From the NCBI GenBank assembly GCA_934193515.1, contig CAKPVJ010000037.1, positions 1 to 20,873 on the forward strand: a stretch of DNA of 20,873 bases, read 5' to 3'. The translations under genes were made by a program, and so were the position numbers. Source of the DNA: an uncultured Megasphaera sp. Lineage in GTDB: Bacteria; Bacillota; Negativicutes; Veillonellales; Megasphaeraceae. Shown here in pieces: positions 1 to 6,040 of the stretch (positions are counted from its first letter, which is position 1; each line of letters begins with the position of its first letter). The notes below the pieces were generated by a model, which was given only the letters and a program-made list of their open reading frames with translations, was not told the origin of the DNA and ran no database searches.

Positions 1-1
1 C

Positions 2-77
2 CAAAGAAGTTCCTTCTTTTTTTATATGTTCCTCTTTTTAGCCTAATAAAGTTTTCCCACAATTATTTTACACTAAC
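2..77. repeat. Left arm of perfect 76-bp terminal inverted repeat
   Basis: These 76 bases are the exact reverse complement of 20798-20873, and the match stops abruptly at position 78. The outer end (3-23) contains a small hairpin, AAAGAAG / loop TTC / CTTCTTT, followed by a run of T, so it could act as a weak terminator for transcription entering from the left. The inner end is A+T rich. A diverged direct copy lies at 140-208. There is no transposase next to it. It may be a dispersed intergenic repeat at which an assembly contig ended, or one arm of an invertible segment; the sequence alone does not decide. Confidence 0.95.
3..23 (+). terminator. Possible hairpin terminator in the left repeat arm
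   Basis: A 7-bp perfect stem (3-9 with 13-19), a 3-nt loop and a T-run at 17-23 have the layout of a small intrinsic terminator for transcription coming from outside the window. The stem is A+T rich and therefore weak. The mirror image sits at 20852-20872 in the right arm. Confidence 0.35.
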
Positions 78-139
78 GGATGATAGATCGCGTTAGGGTA
101 TGGCGGAAGATTTTTTAGGTCAAACCTATTTATACAATG

Positions 140-208
140 AGGAGTTCCTTCTCTTTTTATTTTTTTTTGCAATGCATTACAGTTTTCTTGCAATTATTTT
201 ATATTAAT
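140..208. repeat. Diverged third copy of the terminal repeat
   Basis: This stretch aligns with the left arm in the same orientation. The block around GTTCCTTCT matches at an offset of 135, and the block around GTTTTC...AATTATTTTA matches at an offset of 131, so it has lost about 4 nt. Many of the differences are transitions. The hairpin core is kept in weakened form (AGGAG / TTC / CTTCT with a G-T pair). It falls where the mltG reading frame is open upstream of its likely start, which supports this part being non-coding. Confidence 0.7.
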
Positions 209-224
209 CTAGTATATTCACAAG

Positions 225-253
225 TTGGCAATATGGCATGGATGCGGTATAAT
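225..253 (+). promoter_or_regulatory. Sigma-A-type promoter for the mltG operon
   Basis: TTGGCA at 225-230, a 17-nt spacer and a perfect TATAAT at 248-253 make a near-consensus housekeeping promoter. Transcription would start near 260. The promoter lies inside the open frame that extends upstream of mltG, so the true mltG start must be downstream of it if the promoter is real. Confidence 0.65.
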
Positions 254-259
254 AAGCAT

Positions 260-1339
260 ATGAATATGAAAAATAAAAGCAAGACAAATCAACAACATAC
301 TGAACCCGGGATGGGGCAGGATAGGGCAGCTCGTAAAGGCCTTTGGAAAAAGGTGATTGGTGGAGCTGTTTTTTGTGTATTGGTTTTGGCAGGCATAGCC
401 GTTGCCGGGTATACGGCGCCGAATATGTTTTTGCCTTCTAAACATGGCTATGTCCATGTCCGCAGTGATATGACGGCTGTTGATGTCGCTGAAGAAATGT
501 ATGATGGAGGATATATTGCCAGTCCGTTGTGGTTTCGGGCCGCGGCACAGATGACAGGACAGGCAGGGCAGCTGAAAGAGGGAGAGTATAGTATTGACTC
601 GTCGATGAGCCTGCAGCAAATATTGGCTAAACTGACAAGCGGTGAATCGGAAGCGGAACGCTTGGTTATTCCCGAAGGGTATACCGTCTGGCAGACTGCA
701 AAACGAGTCGCTGCGATGGGACATATTTCGGAAGACGACTTTTTGGCAGCAGCTAAAGATGCATCGCTGCTGTATCCGTATATGAAAGGCAATCGGGACG
801 ACGTTACGTTTCCGACAGAAGGATTTTTGTTCCCCGATACGTATTTTGTGCCCAATGATGCAACGGCAGAAGACGTTGTCCGCATGATGCTGAAAAATTT
901 TGATGCCCATCTCAGCGAAGATATGAAAAAACAAATTGCCGACACAAATATGTCTATTTACCAGTTTGTTACGCTGGCTTCTCTTGTTGAAAAAGAAGCG
1001 AAGTATGAAGAAGACAGACCACTTATTGCTTCGGTATTTCTCAACCGGCTGGCACAGCATATGAAACTGCAGTCTGACGCCAGTATTTCCTATGCCATGG
1101 GGTCTCATAAAGCAGCATACAGCATTGCAGAAACGCAGTATGATTCGCCATATAATACGTATATGTATGAAGGACTGCCGCCGGGACCGATTGCCAATCC
1201 CGGCATGGCCTGCATGAACGCGATTTTACAGGCGCCGCAGACATCGTATTTGTATTTTGTAGCAGATAAGGACGGGCATAATTATTTTTCTGTTACATAT
1301 GATGATCATATGAAGAACGTACAGGAGCATATGCCATGA
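260..1339 (+). CDS. mltG: Endolytic murein transglycosylase MltG (YceG-like)
   Basis: MltG is a membrane-anchored lytic transglycosylase that cuts nascent glycan strands and sets their length. From the ATG at 260 the protein has 359 residues, typical of the family. It has a short basic cytoplasmic stretch, one membrane segment (about residues 32-52), a LysM-like region, and the YceG catalytic domain with LVEKEAK (probable catalytic Glu 244), VFLNRL and EGLPPGPIANPG. The frame is open back to 137, but that part overlaps a repeat copy and a TATAAT promoter and encodes low-complexity residues, so I start at 260. No clear Shine-Dalgarno precedes 260 or the ATG at 266, so the mRNA may be nearly leaderless; ATG 311 and GTG 353 are alternatives. 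The stop overlaps the next start (ATGA). The Bacillus orthologue yrrL has the same neighbours. Confidence 0.9.
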   Translation: MNMKNKSKTNQQHTEPGMGQDRAARKGLWKKVIGGAVFCVLVLAGIAVAGYTAPNMFLPSKHGYVHVRSDMTAVDVAEEMYDGGYIASPLWFRAAAQMTGQAGQLKEGEYSIDSSMSLQQILAKLTSGESEAERLVIPEGYTVWQTAKRVAAMGHISEDDFLAAAKDASLLYPYMKGNRDDVTFPTEGFLFPDTYFVPNDATAEDVVRMMLKNFDAHLSEDMKKQIADTNMSIYQFVTLASLVEKEAKYEEDRPLIASVFLNRLAQHMKLQSDASISYAMGSHKAAYSIAETQYDSPYNTYMYEGLPPGPIANPGMACMNAILQAPQTSYLYFVADKDGHNYFSVTYDDHMKNVQEHMP

Positions 1340-1929
1340 GGGATGCATTGTGGAAAGAAATGAAAGACTATGCCGTGCAGTATCAAGTTCCCATTCTGCG
1401 TGATGCGGAACTGCCGCTGTTTTGCAGTTTAGTACGCCGGAAAGCACCGGTTCATGTATTGGAAATCGGCACGGCGATTGGCTATTCAACACTGCGCATA
1501 GCGTCTTGTTTAGCCGCATCCAGCACGATTACTACCTTGGAATTGGATCATCAACGGGTCATGGCAGCTAAAAAGTTTATTGCCAAGTCACCGTATCAGC
1601 AGCAGATTGAGCTGCTGGAAGGCGACGGCACGGTATTGTTGGACCAGCTGGATGGGCCATGGGATTTTGTCTTTTTGGACGGCCCTAAAGGGCAGTATTC
1701 CCGGCAGCTGCAAAAGATAATGCCCAAACTGCTGCCGGGGGCAATGATAGCAGCCGATAATATTCGCTATCATGATATGCTCTATATCGGCGGTACGCTG
1801 CCGCATAAGCATCGTACCGCTGTAAGCCGCCTGCGGGAATTTTTGACGATGATTGAAGATGAAACCAGATTTGAATCTGTATTTTTGGAAAATGGAGACG
1901 GTATGACTGTTTCTCGATGGAAAGGATAG
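1336..1929 (+). CDS. trmR: O-methyltransferase, likely tRNA 5-hydroxyuridine methyltransferase TrmR
   Basis: This is a 197-residue class I SAM-dependent methyltransferase of the O-methyltransferase family 3 (YrrM-like). Visible motifs are the SAM loop VLEIGTAIGYST (41-52), an acidic strand end ELD at 69-71, FVFLDGPKG (111-119) and AADN (139-142), with Asp115, Asp141 and Asn142 placed as in the metal-dependent catechol methyltransferase fold. In Bacillus the orthologue YrrM (TrmR) methylates 5-hydroxyuridine at tRNA position 34 to 5-methoxyuridine. The same order here, mltG-trmR-U32 peptidase, supports that role over a generic catechol-type activity. The start overlaps the mltG stop by 4 nt, indicating translational coupling. 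Confidence 0.85.
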   Translation: MRDALWKEMKDYAVQYQVPILRDAELPLFCSLVRRKAPVHVLEIGTAIGYSTLRIASCLAASSTITTLELDHQRVMAAKKFIAKSPYQQQIELLEGDGTVLLDQLDGPWDFVFLDGPKGQYSRQLQKIMPKLLPGAMIAADNIRYHDMLYIGGTLPHKHRTAVSRLREFLTMIEDETRFESVFLENGDGMTVSRWKG

Positions 1930-1938
1930 AAGAAGAAT

Positions 1939-3171
1939 ATGCAAAAAATGGAATTGCTGGCACCGGCCGGCAATATGGATAAATTGAAACTGGCTTTTTT
2001 ATATGGAGCTGATGCGGTGTATTTGGGCGGCAAATCGTTTGGACTGCGGGCTTTCAGCGATAATTTTTCTGAAGAAGAATTAAAAGAAGCCGTCGAATAT
2101 GCCCATTCATTGGGAAAACGAGTGCATGTGACGGTCAATATTTTCCCTCACAATGCGGATTTGAAGGGACTGCCTGACTATTTGCGATATTTGTATGAAA
2201 TTCATGCAGATGCTATTTTGATTGCCGATCCGGGAATTTTCAGCATTGCCCGGCAGGTTGTGCCGGATTTACCGATTCATATTTCTACGCAGGCTAACAC
2301 GACGAATTGGGCATCGGCTAAATTTTGGCATGATAATGGGGCCAAACGGGTTGTCATGGCCAGAGAAGTGAGCATGAAGGATATCAAAGAAATTCACGAT
2401 AAAGTGCCTGTGGAATTGGAAGGCTTTGTACATGGAGCGATGTGTATTTCCTATTCGGGGCGCTGCCTTCTTAGCAACTATTTTACGCAGAACCGGGATT
2501 CCAATCGCGGCCAGTGCGTGCAGTGCTGTCGTTTTAAATACAATGTTATGGAAGAAAAACGACCGGGACAGTATTTCCCTGTAGTGGAAGATGAACGAGG
2601 TACCTATATTTTTAATTCCAAGGATTTGTGTCTTTTGCCATATATTCCTGACTTATACCAGGCGGGCCTCAGCAGCTTGAAAATAGAAGGCCGGATGAAA
2701 AGCGTTCATTATGTGGCAACGGTCGTCAAAGTATATAGACAAGCATTGGATGCCTATGAAAAAGATCCGCAGCATTTCCATGTGCTGCCGGAATGGGTCG
2801 CAGAGTTGGAAAAGATTTCGCACCGCCCCTATACGCGCGGGTTTTCCGTATCGCGGCCGACAGAAGCAGACCAAGTGTATAGCCATTCCAGCAATACGCA
2901 GACACATGAATTTATCGGATTGGTCAAATCGTATGATACAGACCAGCATATTGTCTGGATAGAGCAGCGAAATTATTTTAAATTGGGACAAGAGGTAGAA
3001 TTTTTGCAGCCGAAAGGAGCCTTGGTTCGCCAGACAATTCAGCGAATTGTCGATGATAAGGGGCAGGACTTGGATGCAGCACGCCACCCGCAGCAGCTTG
3101 TAGGTATTTATATGGATACACCGTTGGAACCATACAGCATGATGCGCCGGGAGGTGGCTTGTCATGCTTGA
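1939..3171 (+). CDS. trhP: U32 peptidase-family protein TrhP, tRNA U34 hydroxylation
   Basis: This 410-residue protein carries the full U32 signature around residues 161-179 (EGFVHGAMCISYSGRCLLS), followed by clustered cysteines at 193, 196 and 197. Together with Cys169 and Cys176 these are the likely iron-sulfur ligands. U32 members YegQ/TrhP (E. coli) and YrrN/YrrO (Bacillus) are needed for prephenate-dependent hydroxylation of U34 in tRNA, the step before TrmR; the 'peptidase' label is historical. The length is close to YrrO. Bacillus has a separate YrrN upstream, which is absent here, so the single protein may do the whole job as in E. coli. The ATG at 1939 follows a purine-rich GAAGAAG and lies 9 nt after the trmR stop. 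Confidence 0.88.
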   Translation: MQKMELLAPAGNMDKLKLAFLYGADAVYLGGKSFGLRAFSDNFSEEELKEAVEYAHSLGKRVHVTVNIFPHNADLKGLPDYLRYLYEIHADAILIADPGIFSIARQVVPDLPIHISTQANTTNWASAKFWHDNGAKRVVMAREVSMKDIKEIHDKVPVELEGFVHGAMCISYSGRCLLSNYFTQNRDSNRGQCVQCCRFKYNVMEEKRPGQYFPVVEDERGTYIFNSKDLCLLPYIPDLYQAGLSSLKIEGRMKSVHYVATVVKVYRQALDAYEKDPQHFHVLPEWVAELEKISHRPYTRGFSVSRPTEADQVYSHSSNTQTHEFIGLVKSYDTDQHIVWIEQRNYFKLGQEVEFLQPKGALVRQTIQRIVDDKGQDLDAARHPQQLVGIYMDTPLEPYSMMRREVACHA

Positions 3172-3427
3172 TCCGGAATGGGTATATTTCCGCATTCCGC
3201 CCAGTGAAATGACATTTGTCACGCGCATCATAGAAGGCTATGAATATTTGGGCGTCGTGACGGCACTGGATGGCAAAGCCGGTATTGGATTTGTACGAAC
3301 AACGACAGATACGGCGGCCATAACGAGAGATATACTGCAGTCTCTGCCGTTTCCCGTTTCTGTGATATCGTACGAAGAAGCAGTGTCGTATCAAACTGCA
3401 CAGGACAAGGCATCATTAGACAATTAA
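3164..3427 (+). CDS. Small DUF4911-like protein
   Basis: This is an 87-residue soluble protein with no signal peptide or membrane segment. The pattern YFRIPPSEMTFVTRIIEGYE followed by LGVVTALDG and a hydrophobic C-terminal half resembles, from memory, the DUF4911 family of short Firmicutes proteins. Its function is unknown. A strong GGGAGGTG Shine-Dalgarno lies inside trhP, and the start overlaps the trhP stop by 8 nt, so it is almost certainly translated with the tRNA-modification genes. It is the last gene of the operon. A role in tRNA modification or fate is suggested only by position. Confidence 0.75.
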   Translation: MLDPEWVYFRIPPSEMTFVTRIIEGYEYLGVVTALDGKAGIGFVRTTTDTAAITRDILQSLPFPVSVISYEEAVSYQTAQDKASLDN

Positions 3428-3453
3428 ATTATATAGTATTATGAAATTTTATG

Positions 3454-3501
3454 AATATCGTTTGTATATATGCTTGACGTGAATACAAACGATATTTTTT
3501 T
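3454..3501 (+). terminator. Intrinsic terminator of the mltG-trmR-trhP operon
   Basis: A perfect 14-bp stem (3454-3467 with 3483-3496) encloses a 15-nt loop and is followed at once by a T-run ending at 3501. It separates the tRNA/cell-wall operon from the glycogen operon. Confidence 0.9.
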
Positions 3502-3528
3502 ATATGTTTCAGTAATAACTATGTAAAA

Positions 3529-3554
3529 AGTTGTTTATAACTTGGAAAACAACT
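3529..3554. promoter_or_regulatory. Inverted repeat upstream of the glg promoter region
   Basis: AGTTGTTT (3529-3536) and AAACAACT (3547-3554) are perfect complements 10 nt apart, and a second partial palindrome (AAGTT...AACTT) is nested within. It is not followed by a T-run, so an operator for a glycogen-operon regulator is more plausible than a terminator. No known binding-site consensus was recognised. Confidence 0.3.
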
Positions 3555-3598
3555 ATTTTGCGACCTGATTTTCCTTTATCTTTATAAGAGAAATGGTG

Positions 3599-3615
3599 TA
3601 TAATTAGCGTATAAT
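3599..3615 (+). promoter_or_regulatory. Candidate -10 elements for the glycogen operon
   Basis: Two exact TATAAT hexamers lie at 3599-3604 and 3610-3615, about 130-150 nt before glgC. Neither has a good TTGACA-like -35 at 17 nt, so the promoter may be weak or activator-dependent. A start near 3622 would give a leader of about 125 nt containing the stem at 3657-3729. Confidence 0.4.
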
Positions 3616-3656
3616 ATTATTTTATACGTACATATGTAGTAATAACGAAAGACACG

Positions 3657-3729
3657 GGAAGAAATCTGATGGAGTTGACAGCTTGTTTTTATCTGCAGCA
3701 TACATATACAGAAACATGAGATTTCTTTC
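3657..3729 (+). promoter_or_regulatory. Long leader stem next to the glgC ribosome binding site
   Basis: GGAAGAAATCT (3657-3667) pairs with AGATTTCTTTC (3719-3729) over 11 bp with one G-U, enclosing a 51-nt loop. The 3' arm ends 3 nt before the AAGGAGGA Shine-Dalgarno at 3733-3740. This geometry suits control of translation initiation or of mRNA stability. I could not match it to a named riboswitch class, and there is no T-run, so it is not a terminator. Confidence 0.45.
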
Positions 3730-3747
3730 GCTAAGGAGGAATTTTAT

Positions 3748-4902
3748 ATGAGAAAGTCCAATTGCTTGGCCATGATTCTTGCCGGAGGGAAGGGCAGCCG
3801 CCTGGGTGTATTGACAAAAGATCAGGCTAAACCCGGCCTTTTGTTTGGCGGGAAGTATCGAATTATTGATTTTCCACTCAGCAACTGCCGCCATTCCGGG
3901 ATTGGTACAGTAGGTATTTTGACGCAGTATCAGCCATTGGAATTGAATTGGTATGTAGGAAACGGCAGTTCTTGGGATCTGGATTCGGATACCGGCGGTA
4001 CGTTTGTACTGCCCCCGTATACGAGTGACGGCGGCTCGAATTGGTATCGGGGTACGGCTGACGCGATTTATCAGAATTTGAATTTTGTCGATATGGTTGG
4101 CGACGATTACGTGCTTATTTTATCGGGAGACCATATTTATTCTATGGATTATGCTAAAATGCTGGCATTTCACAAAAAGCATAACGCAAAAGTTACAATC
4201 GGTACAATTCGCGTTCCCTGGGATGAAGCGAGCCGTTTTGGCATCATGGTAGCCGATGATACGATGCGGATTAATAAATTCCAGGAAAAACCTGCCAAAC
4301 CGGAAAGCAATCTGGCATCCATGGGGATTTATATTTTCAATCGGGATATATTGAAATCCTATTTAAAGGCCGATGCTCAGGATGAATCGTCAGAGCATGA
4401 TTTTGGCAAGAATGTCATTCCGGCCATGCTGGCAGATAATCTGCCGTTATATGCCTATCCGTTTGAAGGATACTGGAAAGATGTCGGTACGATTGACAGC
4501 TTGTGGCAGGCCAATATGGATTTGATTGCCGATGAACCGCCGCTGGATTTGAACAATCCGGAATGGCGTATTTATTCTGCCAATCAGAGCATGCCGCCTC
4601 ATTTTATCGGGCCGGAAGGCAGTGCCAAGAGCTCGCTCGTTGCAGAAGGGTCTGCTATTTTGGGCAATGTCATCAATTCCGTTATTTTTTATGACGTTAC
4701 GATTGAAAAAGGTGCCAAGGTTAGCAATTCGGTCATCATGCCGGGGACAGTCGTCAAGAAAAATGCTGTCATTGATAAGGCGATTATCGGAGAACGGTGC
4801 ACCATTCATGAAGGCGCTGTCGTGCACAATCTGGATGGCTCTGTAGCCGTCATGGGACGGAAGGAAGAAATTAAAAAAAGCACGCAGCCAAAGGAGGCAT
4901 AA
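3748..4902 (+). CDS. glgC: Glucose-1-phosphate adenylyltransferase, catalytic subunit
   Basis: GlgC makes ADP-glucose and pyrophosphate from ATP and glucose-1-phosphate, the committed step of bacterial glycogen synthesis. The 384-residue protein has the nucleotide-binding loop LAGGKGSRLG (11-20), the sugar-phosphate region FPLSN (42-46), GTADAIYQN (102-110), the metal site SGDHIY (126-131, Asp128) and FQEKP (178-182), then a C-terminal left-handed beta-helix of hexapeptide repeats from about residue 290. Its length matches the Bacillus-type enzyme, which works with GlgD. It starts after AAGGAGGA with 7-nt spacing. It opens the glycogen operon, with glgD only 3 nt downstream. Confidence 0.97.
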   Translation: MRKSNCLAMILAGGKGSRLGVLTKDQAKPGLLFGGKYRIIDFPLSNCRHSGIGTVGILTQYQPLELNWYVGNGSSWDLDSDTGGTFVLPPYTSDGGSNWYRGTADAIYQNLNFVDMVGDDYVLILSGDHIYSMDYAKMLAFHKKHNAKVTIGTIRVPWDEASRFGIMVADDTMRINKFQEKPAKPESNLASMGIYIFNRDILKSYLKADAQDESSEHDFGKNVIPAMLADNLPLYAYPFEGYWKDVGTIDSLWQANMDLIADEPPLDLNNPEWRIYSANQSMPPHFIGPEGSAKSSLVAEGSAILGNVINSVIFYDVTIEKGAKVSNSVIMPGTVVKKNAVIDKAIIGERCTIHEGAVVHNLDGSVAVMGRKEEIKKSTQPKEA

Positions 4903-4905
4903 ACC

Positions 4906-6021
4906 ATGAGCAGTGATATGATAGCATTAATTAATTTGAGAAACGATGCAACCCTTAGTGAATTAAATGAAAAACGTCCCCTGGCGACGATTCCTGTGGG
5001 CGGGAAATTCCGTCTTATTGATTTTACCTTGTCGAATATCGTCAATGCCGGCATTGCGAATGTCGGGCTGCTGCTGTCGGCGCAGTCGCGTTCCGTGCTA
5101 GATCATATCCGCTCCGGCAAAGAGTGGGGCTTGGCCCGCAAAGGCGACGGCTTATTTTATCTGCCGGAAGATTTGGAAGATATTTTGCATCCTGTCGAAG
5201 GCGATGTAGCGGCGTATTATAAAAACCTGCTTTTTGTCAAACGGGGCAACAAGCCGTACATTTTGCTGACAGCCTGCGATACGGTGCAGAATATTGATTA
5301 TGATGAAGTGCTTCATTTCCATCGCCGTCATAATGCGGATGTGACGATTATTTATCAAAAGCAGACACAGGATTTCAATCGCAGCGGCTATGCCATTACG
5401 GTCAATGAACGGGACCGCATTACGGACATCGAATCGAGAGAATCGTTGAAAGCCGGAGAAAATTTATACCAGCGGGGCATCCTGATTGACAGTGATATTT
5501 TCCAGCATTCTATCCGCAAGGCCTATGCCAAGGGCTACAATTATCTGATTACGGATATTTTAAAACGCAATGTCGGCCGTCTGCGCATGTTTGGCTATCA
5601 GTATACGGGATATGCCAAACGTATTGACTCGATTGATTCGTATTTCCAGGTCAATATGGATTTGCTCAATGCCAAAACATGGCATGATTTGTTCCTGACG
5701 AATACGCAGCGCCATATCTATACAAAAATCAAAGATGAAGCGCCGGCTAAATATATGGAAGAATCTCATGTCAGCAATTCGCTGGTAGCCAATGGCTGCA
5801 TTATCGAAGGCCGGGTAGAAAATTCCATTTTGTTCCGCAAGGTCAAAGTCGGCAAGAACGCCGTAATCCGCAACAGTATTATTATGCAGCATACCTGCAT
5901 CGGCGATGATGCCCAGCTGGACTACGTAGTCTGCGATAAGAATACGAGCATCCAGCCGGAAGCCGTGCTGACGGGTACAAAGAAAAAACCGTTGTGCATT
6001 GGAAAATACAGCGTTATTTAA
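4906..6021 (+). CDS. glgD: GlgD, regulatory/non-catalytic ADP-glucose pyrophosphorylase subunit
   Basis: This 371-residue paralogue of GlgC has the shared PVGGKFRLIDFTLSN core (30-44) and a C-terminal hexapeptide beta-helix, but the N-terminal AGGxGxRL nucleotide loop is missing, replaced by a non-glycine stretch over residues 5-25. Where GlgC has SGDHIY, it has ACDTVQ (123-128). In Firmicutes GlgD associates with GlgC and raises its activity rather than catalysing well alone. The AAGGAGG for this gene lies in the last codons of glgC, so the two subunits are probably made together in matched amounts. Confidence 0.95.
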   Translation: MSSDMIALINLRNDATLSELNEKRPLATIPVGGKFRLIDFTLSNIVNAGIANVGLLLSAQSRSVLDHIRSGKEWGLARKGDGLFYLPEDLEDILHPVEGDVAAYYKNLLFVKRGNKPYILLTACDTVQNIDYDEVLHFHRRHNADVTIIYQKQTQDFNRSGYAITVNERDRITDIESRESLKAGENLYQRGILIDSDIFQHSIRKAYAKGYNYLITDILKRNVGRLRMFGYQYTGYAKRIDSIDSYFQVNMDLLNAKTWHDLFLTNTQRHIYTKIKDEAPAKYMEESHVSNSLVANGCIIEGRVENSILFRKVKVGKNAVIRNSIIMQHTCIGDDAQLDYVVCDKNTSIQPEAVLTGTKKKPLCIGKYSVI

Positions 6022-6040
6022 AAAAGGGGTTTAGAAGATA

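Noticed and set aside
137..259. N-terminal 41-codon extension of mltG
   Set aside because: It overlaps a repeat copy and a near-consensus promoter, its residues are low-complexity, and the protein from codon 42 already has normal length.
3502..3747. Known riboswitch (for example cyclic di-GMP or cyclic di-AMP class) upstream of glgC
   Set aside because: I could not find the conserved cores of these classes; only an unclassified stem is supported.
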